Origin: Comamonadaceae bacterium
Lineage (GTDB): Bacteria; Pseudomonadota; Gammaproteobacteria; Burkholderiales; Burkholderiaceae_C
Direction of reading: 5' to 3'
Assembly (NCBI GenBank): GCA_947450005.1
Contig: CANFTU010000003.1
Span: 1 to 37,730, forward strand
Length of the DNA stretch: 37,730 nt
Shown: positions 1 through 7,649 of the stretch, one piece after another
Numbering within the stretch: position 1 is the stretch's first letter
Layout of the letters: each line of letters begins with the position of its first letter
Translations under genes and position numbers: made by a program
Notes under the pieces: model-generated
Database searches by the model: none
What the model was told of the DNA's origin: nothing
What the model saw: the letters and a program-made list of their open reading frames with translations, nothing else

Positions 1-122
1 ACCATCCGCAAACCAGCCGACACATTGGGTCCCAGGGCCGGTGCGGCAACGCGGGTCATGATGAACGACAGGCCCCACAGCGCAGAGAGCGCCAACAGCT
101 GGAAAAAGTATTTCGCCTGCAA
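1..122 (-). CDS. DMT/EamA-family permease, N-terminal fragment (cut by window edge)
   Basis: The minus strand just after trpS reads about 40 residues starting at a TTG codon. They include LLALSALWGLSFIMTR and AAPALGPNVSAGLRM, the typical first transmembrane segment of drug/metabolite (EamA) transporters: a hydrophobic helix containing 'ALWGxxF' followed by a short loop and the next helix. The fragment is too short for the supplied ORF track. It follows the trpS stop by 24 bp in the same direction and reading frame, so it is probably the last visible gene of the rluA-trpS run. No convincing Shine-Dalgarno site precedes the TTG, but no other start codon lies between it and the trpS stop. Substrate cannot be inferred. 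The C-terminus lies outside the window. Confidence 0.7.
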   Translation of the reverse strand, partial: MQAKYFFQLLALSALWGLSFIMTRVAAPALGPNVSAGLRM

Positions 123-146
123 GGGGACGCGCGCCGGGCGGACCGG

Positions 147-1442
147 CTATTCGGTTGGCGCGCTGAGCGCCTGCAGGGCTTGTCGCAAGGGGGGGTGGTC
201 CGCGTCAAAGGGCTCCAGGCGCTCCTGTAAAGCGGCCAAGGCGTCCACGCCGCGCGCTTTGAGCTGTGCAATCGACTGACCGGCCAGTTGAGGGCTGTCC
301 AGGCCCCGGCTTTGCAGCAGCACCGCGCCTTTGGCATCGACCAGTTTGAAATAAAAGCGGCCGTCCGCCTCGCGGTATTGCTTCAGGCTGGCGGTCTCGG
401 TTTTCACGGCTTTGGCGGTGGCTTTGACGCTCTGCGCCAAACCGCGCAGGCCCACCGCCTGGCGCAGGCAGGCCATAAACGGGGTGGCCACTGCGCGCGC
501 CTTGACCGCGCCTTGCAGCAGCAGGGCCTCGACCTCCTGCGGGTGGCCGATCAGGTGCTCGTAGCGCGCGCGCATCGGGCCAATCTCGCGGTCGATGCGC
601 TCGAACAGCAGGTCTTTGGCCTCGCCCCAGGCGATGCCTTGCGCGAACGCCTGTGCCAGCGCGGCGGTTTCCTCTGCGCTGGCAAAGGCCTGGTAAATCT
701 GGAACAGGGCGCTGCCCTCGGTGTCTTTGGGCTCGCCCGGCGTGCGCGAGTCGGTCTTGATGCCTGCAATCAACTTCTTGAGTTCGGCGCGCGGCGCAAA
801 CAGCGGAATGGTGTTGTCGTAGCTCTTGCTCATCTTGCGCCCGTCCAGGCCGGGCAGGGTGGCAACCGATTCTTCAATCGCCGCTTGCGGCGGCACAAAG
901 TGCTCGCCATAGCGGTGGTTGAAGCTGTGCGCCATGTCGCGCGCCATTTCGATGTGCTGCACTTGGTCCCGTCCCACGGGCACGTGGTGCGCGTTGAACA
1001 TCAAAATATCCGCGCCCATCAGCACCGGGTACATAAACAGGCCCGCACTCACATCGGCATCCGGGTCCAGCCCTGCGGCATGGTTTTTGTCGACCGAGGC
1101 TTTGTAGGCGTGTGCGCGGTTGAGAATGCCTTTGCCTGTCACGCAGGTCAGAAACCAGGTGAGTTCCGGGATCTCAGGGATGTCCGATTGCCGGTAAAAC
1201 ACCACCCGTTCAGGGTCCAGCCCGGCGGCCAGCCAGCTCGCGGCGATCTCCAAGGTACTGCGCTGGATGCGCGCCGGCTCGTCGATTTTGATCAGGGCGT
1301 GGTAGTCGGCCAGGAAGTAATAGCTCTCCACCCCGTCGCGCAGGCTGGCCTGGACCGAGGGGCGGATGGAGCCCACGTAATTGCCCAAATGGGGCGTGCC
1401 GGAGGTGGTGATACCGGTGAGGAAGCGGATGTTTGCGGTCAT
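147..1442 (-). CDS. trpS: Tryptophanyl-tRNA synthetase with C-terminal extension
   Basis: Class Ic aminoacyl-tRNA synthetase that charges tRNA-Trp with tryptophan in the cytoplasm. The HIGH-type motif is PHLGNY (about 17-22) and the KMSKS loop is GRKMSKSYDN (about 201-210). The Trp-activation fold also shows in LTWFLTC and MGADILMFNAHHVPVGRDQ. Compact bacterial TrpRS proteins are about 330-340 residues, whereas this one is 431. The extra C-terminal part contains GRFYFKLVDAKGAVLLQSRG (about 361-380), which resembles a single DUF1508/YegP repeat. The ATG overlaps the stop of the upstream M50 protease gene as ATGA, implying translational coupling. Catalytic identity is secure; the role of the extension is unknown. 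Confidence 0.97.
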   Translation of the reverse strand: MTANIRFLTGITTSGTPHLGNYVGSIRPSVQASLRDGVESYYFLADYHALIKIDEPARIQRSTLEIAASWLAAGLDPERVVFYRQSDIPEIPELTWFLTCVTGKGILNRAHAYKASVDKNHAAGLDPDADVSAGLFMYPVLMGADILMFNAHHVPVGRDQVQHIEMARDMAHSFNHRYGEHFVPPQAAIEESVATLPGLDGRKMSKSYDNTIPLFAPRAELKKLIAGIKTDSRTPGEPKDTEGSALFQIYQAFASAEETAALAQAFAQGIAWGEAKDLLFERIDREIGPMRARYEHLIGHPQEVEALLLQGAVKARAVATPFMACLRQAVGLRGLAQSVKATAKAVKTETASLKQYREADGRFYFKLVDAKGAVLLQSRGLDSPQLAGQSIAQLKARGVDALAALQERLEPFDADHPPLRQALQALSAPTE

Positions 1443-2122
1443 TGGGCAGGTGCCGCGTTCAGGACTGCGGCCAAGGGGCTGAGTAAAAAGTCAAGGGCGA
1501 TGAAGTTCAGTGCCATCAAGGGGCGCATCCAGTAGTCATCAATGATTTTGGTCACCACCAGCGCCATCACGATGAAAAAGCCCCAGCGCTCGATTTTGGA
1601 GAACGCCACCGCCGCACGGTAGGGCAAGAGGCCGGTGAGCATGCGCCCGCCGTCCAGCGGGGGAAGGGGAAACAGGTTGAAGACGCACATCACCACATTA
1701 ACCAGCACACCGCCTTCGCACATTTTGATGAAAAACACCTCGCTCACGCCCGCGCCTTGTAGCAGGTAGAGCGCCGCGCCCCAGATCAGGCCCATGGCGA
1801 AGTTGGAGGCCGGGCCGGCCAGGGCCACCCAGACCATGTCTCTTTTGGGGCTGTGTAAGTTGCCATAGCGAACCGGCAGCGGTTTGGCAAAGCCAAAGAC
1901 CAGCGCGCCGCTGGTGGCGAAATACAGCAGCAGCGGCATCAGGATGGTGCCCATCAGATCGATGTGCGGGATGGGGTTGAGGGTGACCCGCCCCAGCACC
2001 CAGGCGGTGTCGTCACCAAAGTACCGCGCGGCATACCCGTGCGCGGCCTCATGCGCCGTGATGGCAAATACCACCGGAAGCGCGTAAATCGCAACGGTTT
2101 GGATCAGATGGGCGATGTCCAC
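1439..2122 (-). CDS. Site-2-type M50 zinc metalloprotease
   Basis: Polytopic membrane metalloprotease of about 227 residues, of the kind that cuts substrates within the bilayer. The zinc motif HEAAH lies at about 24-28 in the first hydrophobic segment (FAITAHEAAHGYAARYFGDD). The third-ligand motif is FPLPPLDGGRML (about 141-152), matching N/P-x-L-D-G of site-2 proteases. There is no PDZ domain, so it belongs to the short M50B type rather than RseP. The ORF track begins inside yciO at 2254. I chose the GTG at 2122 because it lies just after the yciO stop, leaves about 31 bp, and begins at the conserved hydrophobic N-terminus. It overlaps trpS by 4 nt. Its natural substrate cannot be told from the sequence. 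Confidence 0.9.
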   Translation of the reverse strand: MDIAHLIQTVAIYALPVVFAITAHEAAHGYAARYFGDDTAWVLGRVTLNPIPHIDLMGTILMPLLLYFATSGALVFGFAKPLPVRYGNLHSPKRDMVWVALAGPASNFAMGLIWGAALYLLQGAGVSEVFFIKMCEGGVLVNVVMCVFNLFPLPPLDGGRMLTGLLPYRAAVAFSKIERWGFFIVMALVVTKIIDDYWMRPLMALNFIALDFLLSPLAAVLNAAPAQ

Positions 2123-2153
2123 AGGCGGGTCCGTTTCAAGTTCAAGGGCGACT

Positions 2154-2777
2154 CTACAGGCCCAGCACGGCCAGGGCGCCGCGTCCCACGCGCACAACCG
2201 CCATCTCGTCGCCAGTGAGGTCGACCACGGTCGTCGGCTCCATCGGGCACGCACCGGCGTCCAGTACCGCCGCGATCTGGTGTTCGAAGCGTTCCCGGAT
2301 GTCTTGTGCGTCGTTCATCGGCTCGGTCTCACCCGGGGGAATCAGAGTGGTAGCCAGTAGCGGCGCACCCAGCAGGGCCAGCAGGTCCTGCAACACTTTG
2401 TGGTCCGGCAGGCGCAGGCCAATGGTTTTGCGCGCCGGGTGGCTGAGGCGGCGCGGCACCTCCTTGCTGGCTTCCAGGATGAAGGTGTAAGGGCCGGGCG
2501 TCGCACTTTTGAGCAACCGGAACTGCCGGTTGTCGACGCGGGCGTAGCTGGCCAATTCGCTGAGGTCGCGGCACAGCAGGGTCAGGTGGTGCTTGTCGTC
2601 CACGCCGCGGATGCGACGCAGGTTGTCGGCCGCGGCCTTGTCGTCGAGGTGGCAGACCAGCGCGTAACTGGAGTCCGTAGGAACCGCCAATACGCTGCCC
2701 TTTTCCAGCATCGCCACGGCCTGTTTGAGCAGGCGCGCTTGCGGGTTGTCCGGGTGGACTTCAAAGAGTTGGGCCAT
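2154..2777 (-). CDS. yciO: YciO-family protein (Sua5/YciO/YrdC fold)
   Basis: A 207-residue protein of the Sua5/YciO/YrdC family. The nucleotide/threonine-binding core is recognisable as SVLAVPTDSSYALVCHLDD near residues 28-46. A KxxR-like stretch (LRRIRGVDDKHHLTLLCRDL) and the ATPGPYTFIL segment follow. YrdC/Sua5 make threonylcarbamoyl-AMP for the t6A modification of tRNA. YciO is the paralogous branch whose cellular role is less certain, and the local context favours it: rnm and yciO are also neighbours in E. coli. The gene lies 25 bp after rnm and 31 bp before the M50 gene, in the same orientation. An essential-type TsaC function is less likely but not excluded. Confidence 0.88.
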   Translation of the reverse strand: MAQLFEVHPDNPQARLLKQAVAMLEKGSVLAVPTDSSYALVCHLDDKAAADNLRRIRGVDDKHHLTLLCRDLSELASYARVDNRQFRLLKSATPGPYTFILEASKEVPRRLSHPARKTIGLRLPDHKVLQDLLALLGAPLLATTLIPPGETEPMNDAQDIRERFEHQIAAVLDAGACPMEPTTVVDLTGDEMAVVRVGRGALAVLGL

Positions 2778-2802
2778 ACCGGGCTGTGCGCAGGCGGCGC
2801 GT

Positions 2803-3657
2803 TCAGTGGATGCGCGAGGCCAGCAACTCCCATACGGGTGTCAATGACCCCGGAAGGTAGGGCAGGCTGCCCAGATCGGTGTGGCTCTCATCCGGGCTGT
2901 GGAAGTCGCTGCCGCGGGATGCGGCCAGGCCGTAATCGCTGGCGGCGGCGCCATAGGTCAGGTATTCGGCGCTGGTGTGGCTGCCGGTCACCACCTCAAC
3001 ACCGGCGCCGCCATGGCCTTTGAATTCGGTGAACAGCGCGAATTCCTCATTGGCGCTGAACTTGTAGCGCGCCGGATGCGCAATCACCGCCACGCCACCG
3101 GCACCCGTGATCCACGCTACGGCATCGCCCAGGGTGGCCCAGCGGTGCGGCACGTAGCCGGGCTTGCCTGCGGCCAGGTATTTACGGAACACGGCATTCG
3201 TATCCGGACACACACCGGCTTCAACCAGGTAGCGCGCGAAGTGCGAGCGTGAAATCAGCTCCGGGTTGCCCACATACTTGAGGGCGCCTTCAAAGACGCC
3301 TGGGATGCCCACACGGGCCAGTTCGGCTGCCATGTCACGCGCCCGCGCGGTGCGTCCGCCCCGCGTTGCGGTCAGGCCTGCGCAAAGCGCAGCGTTCTCC
3401 GGGTCGATGCCGAGTCCGAGGATATGGACTGTCTGGTTCAAAAAGGTGACTGAAATCTCGACCCCGCAGACATAGCGGATGCCACACGCCTTGGCCGCCG
3501 CGGCCGCCCTTTCTTGTCCGCCCACTTCATCGTGGTCTGTCAATGCCCACAGCTCCACGCCGTTGGCAGCGGCGCGCGCGGCAAGTTCTTCGGGGGTCAG
3601 GGTGCCGTCAGAGACCACGGAGTGGCAATGCAGGTCGGCGTTCAGGATGGAGTTCAC
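2803..3657 (-). CDS. rnm: PHP-domain phosphatase/exonuclease, Rnm (YciV/TrpH) type
   Basis: A 284-residue PHP-superfamily metalloenzyme. The metal-binding motifs appear in order: DLHCHSVVSDGTL (about 8-20), LTDHDEVGG (about 39-47), GVEIS, VIAHPARY and RGSDFHSPDESH near the C-terminus. Characterised members remove 5' nucleotides from short RNAs (E. coli Rnm) or dephosphorylate 3',5'-nucleoside bisphosphates, so a cytoplasmic role in RNA-end or pAp turnover is likely. Translation probably begins at GTG 3657, which places the first metal motif at the usual N-terminal distance; no strong ribosome-binding site is visible. It sits 36 bp downstream of rluA and 25 bp upstream of yciO. Confidence 0.9.
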   Translation of the reverse strand: MNSILNADLHCHSVVSDGTLTPEELAARAAANGVELWALTDHDEVGGQERAAAAAKACGIRYVCGVEISVTFLNQTVHILGLGIDPENAALCAGLTATRGGRTARARDMAAELARVGIPGVFEGALKYVGNPELISRSHFARYLVEAGVCPDTNAVFRKYLAAGKPGYVPHRWATLGDAVAWITGAGGVAVIAHPARYKFSANEEFALFTEFKGHGGAGVEVVTGSHTSAEYLTYGAAASDYGLAASRGSDFHSPDESHTDLGSLPYLPGSLTPVWELLASRIH

Positions 3658-3693
3658 CCGTGGATTTTAGGCGCTGGGTCTTTCGGCGCGGCG

Positions 3694-4323
3694 TCAAAAG
3701 CCCGCTGCCGCCGTAAAGGCCAGGCGGGCACCGGTTAACGGATGTACAAAAGCCAAATCGCGTGCATGCAGCAGCAGGCGGGGTGCTTGGGTTGCGATAT
3801 CCGGCGGCGCGTACAGCGCGTCACCCTGGATCGGGTGCCCGATAGCCTGCATGTGCACGCGCAGCTGGTGGCTACGACCGGTGACGGGCTGCAGCTCAAA
3901 TCGGCTGGCGGGAGTGGCTCCATCCACATGCGCCACACAGCGCCAGTGGGTCTGGCTGGGCTGGCCGCGCGGATCCACGCGGCGCAGGGGGCGAGCTTGC
4001 CAGTCCGCCCAAACCGGCAGGTCGATCAGCTGCCAGAGGGGGTCCACGGGTAGCAGGCCGTCCACGATTGCCACATAGGTTTTATCAACTAGGCGGGCTT
4101 CAAACAGCGCGCTCAACGCCCGCTGCATGTGCGCGCCACGGGCCATCAGCATCAAACCGCTGGTGGCCATGTCCAGCCGGTGGACCACCAACGCGTCGGG
4201 GTACAGCACTTGCACCCGCGCGCTCAGGCAGTCTTGCTTATCGGCGCCACGTCCAGGCACGGCCAAGAGGCCGGGGGGTTTGTGCAAGACCAGCAGGCTG
4301 TCGTCGGCAAAGACGATATCCAC
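3694..4323 (-). CDS. rluA: RluA-family RNA pseudouridine synthase
   Basis: A 209-residue pseudouridine synthase. The catalytic aspartate lies in VVHRLDMATSGLMLMA (about 46-61), the RluA-family signature HRLDxxTSG. Further family blocks are VFADDSLLVLHKPPGLLAVPGR at the N-terminus and KTYVAIVDG plus PVTGRSHQLRVHMQAIGHPI later. There is no S4 domain. Length and the HRLDMATSG sequence fit the small RluA type, which isomerises uridines in 23S rRNA and tRNA anticodon stems; target assignment is inference. The start is GTG at 4323. It lies 23 bp downstream of the DUF1993 gene in the same direction. Confidence 0.88.
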   Translation of the reverse strand: MDIVFADDSLLVLHKPPGLLAVPGRGADKQDCLSARVQVLYPDALVVHRLDMATSGLMLMARGAHMQRALSALFEARLVDKTYVAIVDGLLPVDPLWQLIDLPVWADWQARPLRRVDPRGQPSQTHWRCVAHVDGATPASRFELQPVTGRSHQLRVHMQAIGHPIQGDALYAPPDIATQAPRLLLHARDLAFVHPLTGARLAFTAAAGF

Positions 4324-4346
4324 ACCGCTGACTGGCGCGGCAGATT

Positions 4347-4853
4347 TCAGGGCTTGCCCAGGTAATCGCGCTTACCGATCTCCACGCCGTTGTGGCGCAG
4401 GATGGCGTAGACCATGGAGCTGTGGAAATAGATATTGGGCAGGGCGTGGCCCAGCAAAAACTGCATGCCGGTGTAATGGGTTTCGGTGTCGCCGCGTTTG
4501 GTCACGATGGCTTTGTCTTCGGTCCCATCAATTTGCGCGGCCGTGAAGCTGTTCACAAAAGCCACGGTTTTGGCCAGACGCGCCTGCAAGTCGGCCAGCG
4601 TGACTTCCTTGTCCTCGTAGGCGGGGATGTCGACCCCGGCCAGCCGGGCCATGACGCCTTTGGCGGTGTCGGAGGCAATCTGCACCTGGCGGCTCATGGG
4701 CAGCATGTCGGGGAACAGGCGGTAATGGGTTAGCGTGGTGACGTCGATTTTTTTGGCGTCCACATGCTTTTGCGCGACATCGAGGATGTGACTGAGGTTG
4801 TTTAGGGCGTTGGCAATGCGCGGTGCGCTGGCCAGGTACATGGAAATGGTCAT
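4347..4853 (-). CDS. DUF1993 protein (DinB-like helical fold)
   Basis: A soluble protein of about 168 residues recognised as DUF1993. Typical are the N-terminal MTISMYLASAPRIANALNNL, the HYRLFPDMLPMSRQVQIASD segment and a C-terminal helix containing HALPNIYFHSSMVYAILRHNG. The family is predicted to form a four-helix bundle like DinB/YfiT metal-dependent proteins; no reaction has been assigned. The ORF track starts 14 codons upstream, but the ATG at 4853 gives the conserved start and has a purine-rich AAAGAG a few bases upstream. It is the first gene of the minus-strand run leading into rluA. Confidence 0.82.
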   Translation of the reverse strand: MTISMYLASAPRIANALNNLSHILDVAQKHVDAKKIDVTTLTHYRLFPDMLPMSRQVQIASDTAKGVMARLAGVDIPAYEDKEVTLADLQARLAKTVAFVNSFTAAQIDGTEDKAIVTKRGDTETHYTGMQFLLGHALPNIYFHSSMVYAILRHNGVEIGKRDYLGKP

Positions 4854-5033
4854 GAAGGAATCTCTTTGGGGTTGGAGTGGGAAGGGGATGCGCACAAGAC
4901 ACGCCTCCCGGCGCGTTCTGTGGTGCGGGTCATCTTATCGCCTTGCGGATGTTTCCCCCCGGGCGGGCGGGCCGGGCCCTGCGACAATGTGCGCTGTTTT
5001 GTCCAACCACGGCGCTGCTGCCCTTTTTTCCCT

Positions 5034-5558
5034 ATGGCCACCTCTGTTTTCAACGTTCGCCCCGCCACCAACCGCGATGCCAAAGCCATTGCCCAACTGC
5101 ATAACGCCACGGTGAAAGAGGCGTTCAAGGGCATGCTGGGCGACTTGGACGTTGCGATCATGCCCTTGGCCGAACGCGAGCGCTATTGGGCAGAGGCCAT
5201 TCAGTACGCGGAGCCGCAGGTGCAAGTGGCCTTGCATGGTGCCAAGATCATTGGTTTTGTGGGATACGACCGCAGCCGTGACGACGGTACGCCAGCCACC
5301 ATGGGTGAGATCTGGGCCATGTATGTCGATACCGATTTCTGGGGTCTGGGGGCCGGACTGTCCTTGTGGGATGCCGCGCTAGAAGGCCTGATCGACGAGG
5401 AGTGCACCCACGTCAGCGTCTGGGTTCCTCTGGCCAACGACCGGGCTTTGCGCTTTTTTGAGTTGGCCGGTTTCAAGCGGGAAATGGCCACCGCCAAGAC
5501 CGTACCGATTGGCGGCGTGAAGGTTGAGGAAATCCGCCTGCAGCGCGCCCTGGGCTGA
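5034..5558 (+). CDS. GNAT-family N-acetyltransferase
   Basis: A 174-residue GCN5-related N-acetyltransferase, which transfers an acetyl group from acetyl-CoA to an unknown amine. The N-terminal strand is FNVRPATNRDAKAIAQLHN. Central strands GEIWAMYVDTDFWGLGAGLSLWDAAL contain a Q/RxxGxG/A-like acetyl-CoA loop (WGLGAG). The C-terminal block is VSVWVPLANDRALRFFELAGFK, the typical N-x-x-A-x-x-F-Y-x-x-x-G-F motif with Phe in place of Tyr. The ORF track extends upstream to 4866, but ATG 5034 fits the family start. It is divergent from DUF1993. Substrate cannot be called. Confidence 0.88.
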   Translation: MATSVFNVRPATNRDAKAIAQLHNATVKEAFKGMLGDLDVAIMPLAERERYWAEAIQYAEPQVQVALHGAKIIGFVGYDRSRDDGTPATMGEIWAMYVDTDFWGLGAGLSLWDAALEGLIDEECTHVSVWVPLANDRALRFFELAGFKREMATAKTVPIGGVKVEEIRLQRALG

Positions 5559-5579
5559 TCGTCCGCTGGTCGGTCTGCA

Positions 5580-6551
5580 TTGAACCCATCGACTGTCACC
5601 GAGGCCCCTGCAGCCAAGTCGCCCATGGCGCTGGGAATTGCCATGGGTATGCTGGGGGCTGTCGGGTTTTCGGGTAAGGCCATCATCGTCAAACTGGCCT
5701 ACCGCCACGGGGTGGACACCGTCACGTTCTTGATGCTGCGCATGCTGCTGTCCCTGCCATTTTTTATGGCCATGGTCTGGTGGACGCAGCACCGCAAAGG
5801 GGCGGCGCCCGTGCGCTTGCGCATGCGCGAATGGCTGGGTGTGGTGTGGCTGGGGTTTTGCGGCTACTACCTGGCAAGCTTTTTAGACTTTGCCGGGTTG
5901 CAGTACGTCAGTGCCTCCATGGAGCGGCTGATTTTGTATTTGTACCCGACCCTGGTTTTGCTGCTGGGGATCGTGTTGTACGGCAAGCGCGCCAGCCGTT
6001 ACCAGTGGATGGGTATGGCGGTCAGTTATGCCGGCGTTGTAGCGGTATTTGTGCATGAGCTGAATCTGACCGGCGCGGATGGCGGCGTGGGCATTGGCGC
6101 TGCCTTGGTGTTTGGCAGCGCGGTGAGCTACGCCTTGTATTTGTCTTACAGCGGGGAACTGGTGGGCCGCCTGGGGGCTTTGCGTCTGGTCGGCTTGGCC
6201 AGTTGCGTGGCCTGCGTGCTGTGTGTGGGGCAATTTGTGCTGCTGCGCCCGGTCAGTCTGGTGGCGGAGCTGGGCGCCGACGTGTGGTGGCTGTCGGTGG
6301 TCAACGCCAGTTTGTGCACGGTGTTGCCGGTTTTGCTGGTGATGTTGTCCATTGAGCGCATCGGTTCCGCCCTGGCCTCGCAAGCGGGGATGGTGGGTCC
6401 CATGTCCACGCTGGTGATGGCCGCATTGGTGCTGGATGAGCCGCTCAGCCCCTGGTTGCTGCTGGGAACGGCGTTGGTGATGTCAGGCGTTTTCATTTGC
6501 AGCCGGCGGGAGGCGCACGCCAGCAGCCCGCCACCATCTCCGGTGGAGTAG
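5580..6551 (+). CDS. EamA/DMT-family transporter
   Basis: A membrane protein of about 323 residues with ten predicted hydrophobic helices, arranged as two EamA repeats. The first repeat begins GMLGAVGFSGKAIIVKLAYR and ends YAGVVAVFVHEL. The second begins ALVFGSAVSYALYLSYSGEL and ends LVMAALVLDEPLSPWLLLG. The family exports metabolites or amino acids across the inner membrane; the substrate is unknown. The ORF starts at TTG 5580, with ATG 5625 as an alternative that gives a shorter cytoplasmic N-terminus. It lies 21 bp after the GNAT gene on the same strand, so the two may be co-transcribed. Confidence 0.88.
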   Translation: MNPSTVTEAPAAKSPMALGIAMGMLGAVGFSGKAIIVKLAYRHGVDTVTFLMLRMLLSLPFFMAMVWWTQHRKGAAPVRLRMREWLGVVWLGFCGYYLASFLDFAGLQYVSASMERLILYLYPTLVLLLGIVLYGKRASRYQWMGMAVSYAGVVAVFVHELNLTGADGGVGIGAALVFGSAVSYALYLSYSGELVGRLGALRLVGLASCVACVLCVGQFVLLRPVSLVAELGADVWWLSVVNASLCTVLPVLLVMLSIERIGSALASQAGMVGPMSTLVMAALVLDEPLSPWLLLGTALVMSGVFICSRREAHASSPPPSPVE

Positions 6552-6600
6552 ATTCGGACTTGTTGCTTCGTTAACCTGTTTTCTTTTTTTTGGAGTTTGT

Positions 6601-7602
6601 ATGTCGGCTTCCCCCCAAACGTCCCGCTCGGTCCAGGTGAATCAGTACGGCGGTCCTGAGCAGTTGCAAGTGGTCAACCTGAGTGTGGGCGAGCCCGGCC
6701 CCGGCGAGGTGCGCATTCGCCACCATGCCGCCGGCCTGAACTACACCGACGTGTATTTCCGTACCGGCCTGTATCCGCTGCCGGTTCCGCTGCAACTGGG
6801 TATGGAAGCAGCAGGCGTGATCGAGGCGGTGGGCGCGGGCGTGACGCATCTGAAGGTGGGTGACCGCGCGGCCTATGCCAGCCAACCCCCCGGCGCGTAC
6901 TGCGAGCTGCGCGTGATGCCGGCCAAGTGCGTCTGCAAATTGCCGGATGCCATCAGCTTTGAGACCGGCGCGGCCATGATGCTCAAAGGCTTGACGGTGC
7001 AGTACCTGCTCAAGCGCACCCAGCCGCAAGGCGGACTGCACGCAGGCGACACCGTGCTGTTCCACGCCGCAGCCGGTGGGGTCGGTTTGATCTTCTGCCA
7101 ATGGGCCAAAGCACTCGGTATCCATGTGATTGGTACCGCCGGTAGCGAAGCCAAATGCGCCTTGGCGCGCGAAGCGGGCGCGGCCCATGTGATCAATTAC
7201 GCCACCGAAGACTTTGAGGCGCGGGTCAAAGAGATCACCGGCGGTAAAGGCGTCAAAGTGGTCTATGACGCGGTGGGCAAGGACACCTGGGACAAATCCC
7301 TGAATTGCCTGTCCATGTTTGGCTTGATGGTCAGCTTTGGCAATGCATCCGGCCCCGTCGCTCCGTTCTCACCCGGCATCCTGGCGCCCAAGGGTTCGCT
7401 GTACGTCACCCGCCCAACACTGTTTATGCATATTTCCACCCGCGAAAGCACCCAGGAAATGGCCGATGACTTGTTTGAAGCGGTCACCAGCGGCAAGGTC
7501 AAGATCCGTATCGACCAGACCTATAAGCTGGAAGACGCAGCGCAGGCCCACCGCGATCTGGAAGCGCGCAAGACCACCGGCTGCACCGTGTTCACGTTGT
7601 AA
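6601..7602 (+). CDS. qor: NADPH:quinone oxidoreductase (Qor, MDR superfamily)
   Basis: A 333-residue medium-chain dehydrogenase/reductase without zinc-ligand cysteines, of the quinone reductase type. The N-terminal catalytic domain contains NYTDVYFRTGLYPLPVPLQLG. The cofactor-binding Rossmann motif AAAGGVGLIFCQWAKALG begins near residue 156. The C-terminus ends ARKTTGCTVFTL, the usual 'GKxxGKxVL'-like tail. It should reduce quinones or electrophilic carbonyls with NADPH in the cytoplasm. The ATG is preceded by a clear GGAG ribosome-binding site behind a run of T. Confidence 0.93.
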   Translation: MSASPQTSRSVQVNQYGGPEQLQVVNLSVGEPGPGEVRIRHHAAGLNYTDVYFRTGLYPLPVPLQLGMEAAGVIEAVGAGVTHLKVGDRAAYASQPPGAYCELRVMPAKCVCKLPDAISFETGAAMMLKGLTVQYLLKRTQPQGGLHAGDTVLFHAAAGGVGLIFCQWAKALGIHVIGTAGSEAKCALAREAGAAHVINYATEDFEARVKEITGGKGVKVVYDAVGKDTWDKSLNCLSMFGLMVSFGNASGPVAPFSPGILAPKGSLYVTRPTLFMHISTRESTQEMADDLFEAVTSGKVKIRIDQTYKLEDAAQAHRDLEARKTTGCTVFTL

Positions 7603-7649
7603 GCGCCCATGGCTGTGGTGAAGTTCGTCGATCAAAGAGGGTTTCGTTG

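Noticed and set aside
848-860. GGGCAGGG-type sequence resembling an FtsK-orienting (KOPS) site
   Set aside because: An 8-mer is common in GC-rich DNA; without genome-wide strand bias it means nothing.
288-1535. 415-residue plus-strand ORF opposite trpS
   Set aside because: Shadow of trpS; the text is His/Gln/Ala/Arg-rich with no domain, as expected for antisense frames in GC-rich DNA.
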